64,000 bases of DNA, taken from Flavobacterium sp. LC2016-23. GTDB taxonomy: Bacteria; Bacteroidota; Bacteroidia; Flavobacteriales; Flavobacteriaceae. The notes below the pieces were generated by a model that did not search any database, had not been told where the DNA came from, and worked only from the letters and a program-made list of their open reading frames with translations. Position numbers and translations under genes: made by a program. Where the stretch lies: NCBI RefSeq assembly GCF_009674775.1, contig NZ_WKKE01000015.1:1-64000 (forward strand). Reading direction: 5' to 3'. Positions 44,925-54,600 of this stretch are shown here, in pieces; the first letter of the stretch is position 1; every line of letters begins with the position of its first letter.

Positions 44925-46106
44925 TTAAGTTATTTTTCTGCAAATTAAAACTATTTTGTGATCATTTTTATCAGTTGTGAAAAAACAATAAACATTTCCT
45001 CCATTTTTTATTTTCCATTTTTTTCGAATATTCTCTACCGTGTCCGGAAAATTTCTTGTGGTAACATTGGCCTGTTGGTTTTGAAGTTCCGTTTTCATCT
45101 CATTTTTACTGTACGAAATACATTTTTCGATTTCAAAAACTCTTCCCGGAAAATCGATTAATTCGTCTGAAGTATATAAATGGGAGTGTTTATGAAGCTT
45201 ATTGATTTGGAAAGCAACACTAACTTCATCAAATCCGCCTGATTTCATAATAGCTGAATTGGGCTCGTACAGGTATTTTTGCGGTACATGATACGATGGA
45301 AAATTCGAATTGTCTCCTAATATGAATTCGAAGGTTTCGGTTTTGTCTTTTAAGATATTGGCCGTTTTGATGGCTATTGTCCCTGAATACTGATTGTGAA
45401 TTTCGAAAAGTAATTCTTTGACCTCATTTTCAAGCGCAATGATATGAATATTTTTTACGTGTTTTAATTCCGAAAGACCTGCTGAAATATCCAGTAACGG
45501 GGCGGTTTTTATTAAGACAGCATCCGTTTTTTCAAAGTAAAAATCTAATAATTCAGGTACATTCGGCAGGCAGTCCCTGAGCATGAAAACTTTGCCTTTT
45601 GCATCATTTCTTCTGGAAGGGTCAATATAAATCCAGTCCCATTTTTGGCTGGAATCGTTTAGAACAGTAGTAGAATCAGCCGCATGAAAAGTACAGTTTT
45701 CTACTTTTAGCTGTTCAAAATTATGTTGTACGATTGCCGATAAATCTTCATTGATTTCACAATGGGTTATATTGTTGAAGTTTTTTGAAAAGTAATAATC
45801 GTCAACCCCGAAACCGCCTGTAAGATCGATTAAGGTCTCTCCGGAAATTAACGAAGCTTTGTAAGCTGCTGTTCTTTCGGAAGAAGTTTGTTCAACAGAA
45901 ATTTTGCCGGGATACATAATATTTTCTGTTGAAAACCAGGTTGGCAGTTTGTCTTTCGCTTTTGCTTTGGCTTCAATCTGATTCAAAATTAAAATCCAGT
46001 CAATTTCCGGAAACGGATTTTTCTGAAGGGCTAATTTTGAAATCGAAGCACCACTATTTTCAGTTATAAATTCCTGAATAGGTTTGCTTAAAATTGAAGT
46101 GTTCAA
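44925..46106 (-). CDS. Class I SAM-dependent methyltransferase with THUMP-like domain
   Basis: 393 aa. A central Rossmann methyltransferase domain with SAM motif ALIDLTGGFGVDDYYFSK, acidic strand end CEINEDL, and WDWIYIDPSRR (catalytic DPSRR-type loop), preceded by a helical N-terminus and followed by a THUMP-like C-terminal region (GRVFEIEKCISYS..., NVTTRNFPDTVENIRKKWKIKNGG). Bacteroidota carry this as a conserved, poorly characterised RNA or DNA methyltransferase. It appears to start at TTG 46106, 2 nt after the stop of the upstream permease gene. Confidence 0.85.
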   Translation of the reverse strand: MNTSILSKPIQEFITENSGASISKLALQKNPFPEIDWILILNQIEAKAKAKDKLPTWFSTENIMYPGKISVEQTSSERTAAYKASLISGETLIDLTGGFGVDDYYFSKNFNNITHCEINEDLSAIVQHNFEQLKVENCTFHAADSTTVLNDSSQKWDWIYIDPSRRNDAKGKVFMLRDCLPNVPELLDFYFEKTDAVLIKTAPLLDISAGLSELKHVKNIHIIALENEVKELLFEIHNQYSGTIAIKTANILKDKTETFEFILGDNSNFPSYHVPQKYLYEPNSAIMKSGGFDEVSVAFQINKLHKHSHLYTSDELIDFPGRVFEIEKCISYSKNEMKTELQNQQANVTTRNFPDTVENIRKKWKIKNGGNVYCFFTTDKNDHKIVLICRKIT

Positions 46107-46108
46107 GG

Positions 46109-47200
46109 CTAAATTCTTTCGGTTAATACGGAGACAATTTTGTTGTCAGGAAAAAATTCTTTTAAAATTACTTTTATCATAGTAAAAACCGGAATAGCGA
46201 TGATCATTCCGACAATTCCAAAAGTGATTCCGCTGATTAGGGTAATAAGAAATATTTCTAACGGGTGCGAATTTACACTTTTTGATGAAATTATGGGCTG
46301 ACTAACATTATTATCAATAGCCTGAACCAGTAAAAAGCCGATAATTACATAGATGGTTTTGGGAAGGATTTCACTTTGAAAATCACTTCCGATCATACTA
46401 ATCATAGTTAAGATTCCCGCCAGTACCGTTCCGATAATAGGTCCGATGTACGGAATAATATTTAAGATCGCACATAAAAACGCAATGACAAAAGCATTTT
46501 TATTTCCGAAGATGATCAGAACGATTAAATATAAAATAAATACAACGGTCAGTTGCAGTAGCAAACCAATAAAATAGCGGGTCAGAAAATGATTTATTTT
46601 GGCAATCGAGTTCAGGATTTTGTCCTCATTAGTGTCCGGAAGAATTCGTCTTGCCGATGCTTTAAAGGCATCCTGATCCTTCACAAAGAAAAAGGTAATA
46701 AAAAATACAGAAACAAGTCCCATTCCCATATCAGCCATAAAGCCTAAAATAGAATTAATGAAGGAGGTAAAATAGCTAAAATCAAGCATCGAAGTTACTT
46801 TAGAGCTTTTAAGCATTTTATTTAAATCGACGTGAGGAATATTGAAATACGCTTCGATACTGCGTTCTGTTTCCGTAAATTGCTGCTGTAAATTATGGGT
46901 ATCCAATAAAGATAAATTATTGGCCTGGGAGATAATCAGCGGAACAAATAAGAAGATAAAACCAACCATTAATAAAATGAACAGAATGAGTGTCGTTGTA
47001 GCTGCCAATGAATTACCAAATTTCAATTTATTTTTTAAAAATTGTACCAGCGGATTGGCTATAAGACACAGTAAAAGCGAAATGCATAAATAGACAATTA
47101 CAGTTTGTATGGTGTATACGAAATACAAAACAATCCCGATAATCAGGATCGTTGCCAAAGCTCTTAAAATTCCGTTAGCTATAATTTTAGATGTAATCAT
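46109..47200 (-). CDS. AI-2E family (YdiK/PerM) permease
   Basis: Membrane protein of 363 aa with about eight helices, the UPF0118/AI-2E transporter fold: paired N-terminal helices (ATILIIGIVLYFVYTIQTVIVYLCISLLLCLIANPLVQFLK), a soluble middle, and C-terminal GNKNAFVIAFLCAILNIIPYIGPIIGTVLAGI with NNVSQPIISSKSVNSHPLEIF, a family signature. Family members export small molecules or exchange ions; the substrate is unknown. First gene of a unit with the methyltransferase. Confidence 0.88.
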   Translation of the reverse strand: MITSKIIANGILRALATILIIGIVLYFVYTIQTVIVYLCISLLLCLIANPLVQFLKNKLKFGNSLAATTTLILFILLMVGFIFLFVPLIISQANNLSLLDTHNLQQQFTETERSIEAYFNIPHVDLNKMLKSSKVTSMLDFSYFTSFINSILGFMADMGMGLVSVFFITFFFVKDQDAFKASARRILPDTNEDKILNSIAKINHFLTRYFIGLLLQLTVVFILYLIVLIIFGNKNAFVIAFLCAILNIIPYIGPIIGTVLAGILTMISMIGSDFQSEILPKTIYVIIGFLLVQAIDNNVSQPIISSKSVNSHPLEIFLITLISGITFGIVGMIIAIPVFTMIKVILKEFFPDNKIVSVLTERI

Positions 47201-47257
47201 ATTAGGTTTTTAGAGTAAATATAGGAAAAAGCTTTTGAATTTACTGGTGAATACAAA

Positions 47258-47287
47258 AAAAGCGGGATGAAATAACATCCCGCTTTT
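47258..47287. terminator. Intrinsic terminator after the M43 protease
   Basis: Perfect stem AAAAGCGGGATG/CATCCCGCTTTT (47258-47269, 47276-47287), 6-nt loop, with T-runs on both strands. Confidence 0.85.
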
Positions 47288-47311
47288 AATCATACTATTT
47301 ATTTTTTTGGA

Positions 47312-48271
47312 TTAGATTCCAAAAGAAGCTCTAGGACCTCCTGTAACGAAGATCGCGGCCATTCTGTTTTTTTGTCCGGTAGAGAACATGTACATAGCAT
47401 TATCATCAACATAGTCCATGTAGTTCATTGTCATTTCTACAGGAGTTCCTGAACAAGTACTGTAATGTGGGTAAGCTGGCACACCATAATTAGCAGTATT
47501 GTGTGTTGGAGTATCAGATACTAAATCGCTTCCACAAGTGGCATCTCCCCAAATGTGACGTAAGTTCATCCAGTGACCTACTTCGTGAGTAGCAGTTCTT
47601 CCTAAGTTATAAGGTGCATTTGCAGAACCGGATAAACCGAAATATTTAGGATCAATTACAACGCCGTCTGTAGAAGAAGCTCCTCCAGGAAATTGTGCAT
47701 AACCAAGAATTCCTCCACCAATAGTACAAGACCATAAGTTAAGCTTTGTTGTTGGAGAAGTTGGGGCTAAACCACCCTGAGCTGTTTTTTTCATAGCATC
47801 ATTGGTTCCCCAGGAAGTTTTTGTAGTAGATTTTCTGATAATCTGATCTAATACAAATGTGATTCCTACATTAGCTTTCACACCTGCAAATAGCGCTGGT
47901 ACACTATTGTAGTCTGAATTTAATGCATTGAAATCTTTGTTTAACACATCAATTTGAGATTGAATTTGTGTAGCTGAAATGTTTTCTGCGGTAGTTCTGT
48001 AAAGAACGTTTACAACAACAGGAATTTCGATTTTGCCATTTACCAAACGGCCTGAGAATCCTTTAATCAATTGCTCTGAAGTAAAGGCCTCGATTTGATT
48101 CATTCTGATGGCCAAAGTAGGATCGGCTTTCAATTGTGCTTCCAACACTTCCTGTGTAGCACAAGCACGACGCGCGATAGCATTTGTTTCTGATTTCAGA
48201 CCTTCAGACTGATCATTTTGACAAGAAAACAGCAAAAGTGCTGTAATTGCAGATAAAAAAACTTTTTTCAT
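47312..48271 (-). CDS. M43-family zinc metalloprotease (pappalysin-like), lipoprotein
   Basis: Extracellular or surface protease of 319 aa. Lipoprotein signal with Cys17 (LLLFSCQND), a prodomain to about residue 80, then the catalytic domain with zinc motif H229-E-x-x-H233-x5-H239 (HEVGHWMNLRHIWG) and a downstream Met-turn (EMTMNYMDYVDD). The disulfide Cys pair flanking SDTPTHNT is typical of M43. No T9SS sorting domain at the C-terminus. Single transcript ending at the terminator. Confidence 0.92.
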   Translation of the reverse strand: MKKVFLSAITALLLFSCQNDQSEGLKSETNAIARRACATQEVLEAQLKADPTLAIRMNQIEAFTSEQLIKGFSGRLVNGKIEIPVVVNVLYRTTAENISATQIQSQIDVLNKDFNALNSDYNSVPALFAGVKANVGITFVLDQIIRKSTTKTSWGTNDAMKKTAQGGLAPTSPTTKLNLWSCTIGGGILGYAQFPGGASSTDGVVIDPKYFGLSGSANAPYNLGRTATHEVGHWMNLRHIWGDATCGSDLVSDTPTHNTANYGVPAYPHYSTCSGTPVEMTMNYMDYVDDNAMYMFSTGQKNRMAAIFVTGGPRASFGI

Positions 48272-48430
48272 AATAATAGGGGTTTTTTGTTATAATATTG
48301 TTGATTAGTTAAACAATATCGCAATTTTATAACAAAAAATCTTTGTAACAAAACTTTTACAAGAAATTATTTGTGAGAATTTTACAATCCCTTGTATAGT
48401 CTAGTTCTTACAAAAAAAGAAGATGTTTTT

Positions 48431-48925
48431 TTAAGAAGTAATTTCGTACAAAGCGATACTTGCAGCCTGTACAACGTTCATACTACTGTTGTTACCGAAC
48501 ATATTTATGTGTACAATCTGGTTCGAAATTTTTAACAGTTCGTCAGATATTCCATTAACCTCACTTCCGATCAAAAGTGCTATTTTTTTGTTATGCGGAA
48601 GTATGATTTCTTTGAGAGGTTTGCTGTTGCTGGCAATTTCCAGAGCAATAATTTCGAAGTTGTTTTCGATTAGGTATGTAATGAGATCCGCTGTTTCTTC
48701 AATAGTGGAATGCGGTACATGAAGGTGCGTACTTCTTGAAGTTTTATTTATTTTTCGGGGTGTCAGCGGGATGTCTTTGCCTAAAAAGATAATATTTTCC
48801 ACACCAAACGCTTCACCGATTCTAAAAAGGGAACCAATGTTTTGCTGAAAATAAATATGATCGCAAACCAGCGTTACGGGAAACGTTTTTCTTTCAAATT
48901 GATTTTCTGCGTGAGTAAGCTGCAC
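48431..48925 (-). CDS. TrmH/SpoU-family RNA 2'-O-methyltransferase
   Basis: SPOUT methyltransferase of 164 aa. Motifs: LVCDHIYFQQNIGSLFRIGEAFGVENIIFLGKDIPL (motif 1, N and R), IALLIGSEVNGISDELL (motif 2), and HINMFGNNSSMNVVQAASIALYEI (motif 3), all of the TrmH type. Start at GTG 48925 is chosen because it leads directly into QLTHAENQFERKTFPV, the usual family start, and removes overlap with the upstream gene; an earlier GTG (48970) is possible. Target RNA unknown, probably tRNA or rRNA. Confidence 0.85.
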   Translation of the reverse strand: MQLTHAENQFERKTFPVTLVCDHIYFQQNIGSLFRIGEAFGVENIIFLGKDIPLTPRKINKTSRSTHLHVPHSTIEETADLITYLIENNFEIIALEIASNSKPLKEIILPHNKKIALLIGSEVNGISDELLKISNQIVHINMFGNNSSMNVVQAASIALYEITS

Positions 48926-48935
48926 CTGTTGATTA

Positions 48936-49574
48936 TTAGTTGGTAAAAATATAATTGATAATGTTAGCACCCATTTTAAGGGCTTTGTCCCTCACGGCAG
49001 GAGGATCGTTATGTACTTCCGGATCTTCCCATCCGTCGCCCAAATCACATTCGTAGGTGTACAGCAGCACGAGTTTGTTTTCGATGAAAATTCCAAAAGC
49101 CTGTGCGCGCGTACCGTCATGCTCATGAATTTTCGGCAATCCATTCGGAAAAGGAAAGGGTTTCTGAAAAATAGCGTGATTGGCGGGAATTTCAACCAGA
49201 TTGTTATTGGGAAATATTTTTTTGATTTCTTTTCGGATGTACTGATCCATTCCGTAATTGTCATCGATATGCAAAAAGCCTCCCCCGGTTAAATAATTCC
49301 GAAGATTACTGATATCACTGTCGCTAAAAACCACATTTCCGTGTCCTGTCATATGCACAAAAGGATACGAAAGCAAATCCGGATTACCGGGTTCGACAGT
49401 TGAAGGTTTTGCTTTTATTCGGGTATTGATATTGGCATTACAAAATTGAATTAAATTGGGCAAAGAAGTCGGATTCGAGTACCAATCGCCGCCACCGCTA
49501 TATTTCAATAAAGCAATTTCCTGCGAAAAAGAGGAAACGGAAACGAGAAATAATAAGTAAAATATTTTTTTCAT
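48936..49574 (-). CDS. DUF4159 domain protein, secreted
   Basis: 212 aa with a signal peptide (LLFLVSVSSFSQ). DUF4159 pattern: LKYSGGGDWYSNPTSLPNLIQFCNANINT, FVHMTGHGNVVFSDSDISNLRNYLTGGGFLHIDDNYGMD, and ENKLVLLYTYECDLGDGWEDPEVHNDP. The domain resembles a class I glutamine amidotransferase-like or ThuA fold without an obvious catalytic Cys. Function unknown. Upstream of the TrmH-like gene by 10 nt on the same strand, so co-transcribed. Confidence 0.85.
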   Translation of the reverse strand: MKKIFYLLFLVSVSSFSQEIALLKYSGGGDWYSNPTSLPNLIQFCNANINTRIKAKPSTVEPGNPDLLSYPFVHMTGHGNVVFSDSDISNLRNYLTGGGFLHIDDNYGMDQYIRKEIKKIFPNNNLVEIPANHAIFQKPFPFPNGLPKIHEHDGTRAQAFGIFIENKLVLLYTYECDLGDGWEDPEVHNDPPAVRDKALKMGANIINYIFTN

Positions 49575-49619
49575 GTATTAAAATTATCGGGTAATTTGCT
49601 TTTTATATGCGGTATGTTC

Positions 49620-49702
49620 TGTCATTTCGACGAAGGAGAAATCACATAATGGATTAACAGTGCGTGCTCTCTGGATGTGATTTCTCCTTCGTCGAAATGA
49701 CA
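49620..49702. repeat. Inverted repeat with 28-bp arms
   Basis: Left arm starts TGTCATTTCGACGAAGGAGA (49620-49647) and right arm 49675-49702 is its exact reverse complement, with a 27-nt loop. Related TCATTTCGACGAAGGAGAAATC sequences are widespread between genes in Bacteroidota as far as I know. It can form a long hairpin between rsmE and the DUF4159 gene. Confidence 0.85.
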
Positions 49703-49711
49703 AAAATGGGA

Positions 49712-50428
49712 TCAATTATTAGAAGTTTCATTAAAAAAAACAACACTGTGACAAGCAACTAATGCAGCTGTTTCCGTTCGCAAACGCGTATTTCCCAAAG
49801 CAACAGGTTTGAAATTATTTTCTAAAGCCAGTGCAATTTCTTTTTCCGAAAAATCACCTTCAGGGCCAATTAATATCGTCACATTTTCATTAGGTTTCAA
49901 AACTTCTTTGAGCGATTTTTTATCTGTTTCTTCACAATGTGCAATCAATTGTAGGCCTTCATTTTTTTGTTTAATGAATTCTTTAAACGAAACTGCCGGG
50001 TTTAATTTCGGTAAAAACGTTTCATTGGATTGTTTCATTGCCGAAAGAATGATTTTCTCAAACCGTTCCGGATTGATGTTTTTTCGCTCCGAACGATCAC
50101 AAAAAACAGGTGTAATTTCCTGAACCCCGATTTCAGTCGCTTTTTCTAAAAACCATTCGTAACGATCATTCATTTTGGTGGGCGCAACGGCCAGATGCAG
50201 CTTAAATTTTGGCTGATCGGCTTTGGTTACGGAAAGTACCTGTACAGTACATTTATTGTCGGAAGCCAGGGTTATTTCGGTTTCAAATAAAAATCCCAGG
50301 CCATTGGTAACGTGTAATATATCCGAATCTTTTTTTCGTAAAACCTTTATGATATGTCGGCTTTCTTCTTTGTCAAAAGAAAAGCTTTCGGTGGTTTCGT
50401 CTATATTCGGGTTGTAAAATAATTGCAT
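49712..50428 (-). CDS. rsmE: 16S rRNA m3U1498 methyltransferase RsmE
   Basis: SPOUT-class methyltransferase of 238 aa that methylates U1498 of 16S rRNA. N-terminal PUA-like domain (ESRHIIKVLRKKDSDILHVTNGLGFLFETEIT), then APTKMNDRYEWFLEKATEIGVQEITPVFCDRSE, and the SAM knot with ILIGPEGDFSEKEIALALENNFKPVALGNTRLRTETAAL. These are diagnostic RsmE motifs. Starts 2 nt after the tsaD stop region on the same strand. Confidence 0.94.
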   Translation of the reverse strand: MQLFYNPNIDETTESFSFDKEESRHIIKVLRKKDSDILHVTNGLGFLFETEITLASDNKCTVQVLSVTKADQPKFKLHLAVAPTKMNDRYEWFLEKATEIGVQEITPVFCDRSERKNINPERFEKIILSAMKQSNETFLPKLNPAVSFKEFIKQKNEGLQLIAHCEETDKKSLKEVLKPNENVTILIGPEGDFSEKEIALALENNFKPVALGNTRLRTETAALVACHSVVFFNETSNN

Positions 50429-50430
50429 AA

Positions 50431-51453
50431 TTAAAATTGAATTCGTGCTTTCGAAACAACAGCAGAAGTTTCGAAACGATTGGATAAATATTTTTGATAG
50501 CCTACAATTCCGATCATGGCAGCATTATCGGTGGTGTATTCGAATTTCGGAATAAAAGTTTTCCAGCCATACTTGCTTTCGCTTTCTTTCAGTCGGGTTC
50601 TGATGCCTGAATTGGCAGAAACACCTCCGCCAATGGCGATTTGGGTGATTCCGGTTTCTTTGACGGCTAATTTTAACTTGTCCATCAAAATTTCGATAAT
50701 TGTATATTGGATCGAAGCACAAATGTCATTTAGGTTTTCTTCAATGAAATTCGGGTTTTCTAATTTGTTCTTCTGGATGAAATACAAAATTGCCGTTTTT
50801 AATCCGGAGAAGCTGAAATCCAGTCCCGGTACTTTTGGTTTTGTAAAAGCAAAAGCTTTCGGATTTCCCAACTGGGCATATTTATCGATTAACGGGCCGC
50901 CCGGATAAGGAAGTCCAAGAATTTTGGCACTTTTGTCAAAAGCTTCCCCGACAGCATCATCGGTAGTTTCTCCGATAATTTCCATATCAAAAAAACCATT
51001 CACTTTTACAATCTGAGTGTGTCCGCCGCTAATGGTTAAGGCTAAAAAAGGAAATTCCGGTTTATCAAAACCTTCTTCGTCTATGAAATGGGCTAAAATA
51101 TGCGCATGCATGTGATTTACTGCAATTAACGGTATTTTTAGGGCTAGCGATAGTGACTTGCTAAAAGAACTTCCTACCAGAAGCGATCCCATTAAGCCGG
51201 GCCCCTGCGTAAAAGCAATGGCAGTTAATTGTTCTTTTTGTACATTTGCCTTACGAAGGGCAGCATCGATTACGGGAACAATATTCTGCTGATGGGCTCT
51301 TGAAGCTAATTCAGGAACTACACCGCCGTACTGATTGTGAATTAACTGATTGGCTACAACATTTGAGAGTACTTTATCGTTATGTAAAACTGCAGCAGCA
51401 GTATCATCGCATGAACTTTCGATGGCAAGAATAAAAACCTCTGAATTTTGCAT
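50431..51453 (-). CDS. tsaD: tRNA threonylcarbamoyladenosine synthase subunit TsaD
   Basis: Transfers the threonylcarbamoyl group to A37 of ANN-decoding tRNAs with TsaB/TsaE. ASKHA fold, 340 aa: ILAIESSCDDTAAAV at the start, PELASRAHQQNI, metal-binding HMHAHILAHF, LTISGGHTQIV, AFDKSAKILGLPYPGGP, FSFSGLKTAI, and IGGGVSANSGIR. The ATG at 51453 is chosen; an in-frame TTG at 51486 adds 11 unusual residues. Divergent from the tamB-like gene. Confidence 0.95.
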   Translation of the reverse strand: MQNSEVFILAIESSCDDTAAAVLHNDKVLSNVVANQLIHNQYGGVVPELASRAHQQNIVPVIDAALRKANVQKEQLTAIAFTQGPGLMGSLLVGSSFSKSLSLALKIPLIAVNHMHAHILAHFIDEEGFDKPEFPFLALTISGGHTQIVKVNGFFDMEIIGETTDDAVGEAFDKSAKILGLPYPGGPLIDKYAQLGNPKAFAFTKPKVPGLDFSFSGLKTAILYFIQKNKLENPNFIEENLNDICASIQYTIIEILMDKLKLAVKETGITQIAIGGGVSANSGIRTRLKESESKYGWKTFIPKFEYTTDNAAMIGIVGYQKYLSNRFETSAVVSKARIQF

Positions 51454-51474
51454 ATAAAGGCACGAATTTTGGAT

Positions 51475-51482
51475 TATATTTG
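51475..51482 (+). promoter_or_regulatory. Candidate -7 element for the tamB-like gene
   Basis: TATATTTG matches TAnnTTTG, about 120 bp before the proposed start. No good -33 box at the standard distance, and it lies at the 5' edge of tsaD. Confidence 0.3.
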
Positions 51483-51604
51483 ACAAATCAAATTTTTAAA
51501 TTTTCTTTGATTGAAGTAAACGCCAAAATTAAAGAAATTTTATCAAAACAGTCGTCCTTTGTCTGTTCAAAATAAATTTAAAAGAAAACTAAAATAAAAG
51601 AGCT

Positions 51605-54600
51605 ATCAAAAAAGTAAAGAAAATAATATCCAGAACCCTGATTGGGTTAGTCTTACTTTTGTTGGCATTGGCTATCATACTGTCTTTGCCTGTAGTTCAG
51701 ACAAAAATTGCAACCTATGTGACCGAATCGCTCAATGCTGATTTTAAAACCAAAATCAGTGTCGACAAAGTGGCTATAAATATTTTTGGCGGGGTCAAAC
51801 TAAAGAAGGTTTTGATTTTAGACCATCATAATAAGGTTTTAATTTATTCGGATATTATTACCACTGATATTTTAAGCATAAAAAGATTGCTCGATGGCGA
51901 TCTCATTTTTGGCGATCTTCGCCTTACAGGTTTAATCTTTAACCTGAGAACGTATAAAAATGAAAGCGAAAACAATATCAATAAATTTATTAAGCTGTTT
52001 GATTCCGGAAAACCTTCCAAAACCAATAAACACTTTTTACTGACGGCTAAAAATGCCTATATCTCTAAGGGTACTTTTACGGTTGTTGATGAAAATAAAA
52101 AAACACCGAATTTCCTTGATTTCAAAAAGCTTAATGCATACATAAGTGACTTTAAATTATACGGGCCGGATGTAAATACAATCATTCACCGGTTTTCTTT
52201 TTTAGATCATCGCGGTTTGTATGTCTCTAATTTTGCCGGGAAATTTAGCTACACGAAAAAGCAGATTAAAGTAGAGAACCTGGCAATAAAAACGAAAAGG
52301 TCGTCTATTTACGGTCAGGCAACACTGAATTATAAGGTAGAAGATTTCTTAAACTTTACGGATAAAGTTAAATTTAATGTAGTGCTGGATTCCGCTTCGA
52401 TCGCTACCAATGATATTCGTTATTTTTATGACGGATTGGGTAAAAACCAGCATTTTAAAATCAAAACAAAAATAAACGGAACGCTGAACAATCTTAACCT
52501 GAAACGACTCAGGCTTACTGATACTAATGGTTCAAAAATTGCCGCAACTATTAATTTCAGAAATCTTCTGGGGAATAAAGACCAAAAATTTTCTATGAAC
52601 GGAAAATTCGAGAAACTGATTTCAAGCTACGACAATCTTGTTGTTTTAATGCCTGTGGTGTTGGGCAAAAAACTTCCCAAAGAGCTTCAGAGACTGGGGA
52701 AATTTAATATAGTAGGTAAGGCAAAAGTGTCAACAACCGCCTTAGAAACCGATTTTAAAATGATAACTGATTTGGGAAATGGACAGGTCGATCTCCATAT
52801 GAATAATATGGATTTTATCGATAAAGCGTCCTACTCCGGAAATATAATACTGGATAATTTTAATATTGGGGCTTTACTGCAGCGCAAGGATGTGGGCAGA
52901 ACTACTTTAAATCTGGATATTGACGGAGTCGGTTTTACCGAAAAATACCTGAATACCATTGTAAAAGGAGATGTTTCAAAATTAGATTATAATAAGTACA
53001 CCTACAATAATATTACCATAAATGGTAATTTTAAATTGCCCTATTATAAAGGACAGTTATCTGTAAACGACCCAAACCTGAATCTGACATTTGACGGTCT
53101 GGTTGATTTAAGTAAAAAGGAAAATAAATACGATTTTCATATCAATGTTGAAAATGCAGATTTGCGAAAATTGAAATTCGTAAACGATTCTATTTCGCAT
53201 TTTACGGGAGATGCTATTGTGGAAGTGACCGGAAATTCTATTGAAAACCTACAGGGTAATATTTACATTAAGGACGCAGCGTACCAAAATCCGAAATCGA
53301 CTTATGCTTTTGATGAAGTAACGATCAATTCTAATTTTGATGCCGCCAGAATACGCACCATTACCATAAATTCGTCAGATGTCATTAATGGAAAAATCGT
53401 AGGGAAATTTCAGTTCAAAGAATTAAACAAACTGGTGATGAATTCTATAGGAAGTCTGTACACCAATTATAAACCTTATAAAGTTAAAAAGGGTCAGTTT
53501 TTACGTTTCAATCTGCACGTATACAACAAAGTAGTCGAAATGTTATATCCTGAAATTGAAATTGATTCCTCCACAGTTGTTCTTGGGAAAATTGATTCCG
53601 ATCTGAAAGAATTCAAATTCAGGTTCAATTCAAAAAAAATAACCGCCTCAAAAAACACCTTCGATAATATCAGAATCAATATCGACAATAAAAATCCGCT
53701 TTATAATGCCTTTGTCGAGCTGGACAGTATCAAAACTCCTTATTACAAGGTTCGTGATTTCAGTTTAATTAATGTGACTTCAAAAGATACATTATTCGTT
53801 CGTTCAGAGTTTAAGGGCGGAAATAAAGGTGAGGATTATTACAATCTGAATTTATATCACACGATAGATAAGAACAAAAATAATATAGTAGGGATCCATA
53901 AGTCGGAGATGAAATTTAAAGACTATTTATGGTATTTGAATGAAGACGCCGAAAAAGACAATCAGATTATTTTTGATAAAGACTTCAAAAATTTCACGAT
54001 TGACAACATAGTCCTGTCGCACGAAGATCAGAAAATTGATTTGAACGGCGTTTTAAAAGGCAATGATTATAAGGATCTCGTGCTGAATTTTGAAGATGTT
54101 GATATCAATAAGATTACGCCATTCAATTCGAAATTCGTATTCAACGGTAATCTGAACGGGACCGTCAATTACAAACAGAACAAAGATGTTTACCAGCCCA
54201 CAGCGTCGCTGGTCATTGATCACCTTAACCTGAATAAGACCGAACTCGGGACTTTAAATTTCGATATTTCGGGAGATCAGAGCTTTAAAAAATTTACCGT
54301 AAATTCCTCTATACAAAATGGTTTTACCGAATCGTTTAAGGCCGGAGGAACTTTTTCAGTAGAAAATAAAGAAACTTATCTGGACCTGAATTTAAAACTG
54401 GAAGGATTTAATCTGGCAACTCTGGGAACGGTCGGAGCCGGTGTTTTATCCAACATAAGAGGATCTGTTTCCGGTAATGCTGCAGTTGTAGGAAATCTTA
54501 AGAAACCGGAAATCAATGGAAGGTTGTATGTTGAAAAGGCAGGTATGACCATACCATATCTTAATACAGATTATGAATTAAGTGATCGTACTGTTATTGA

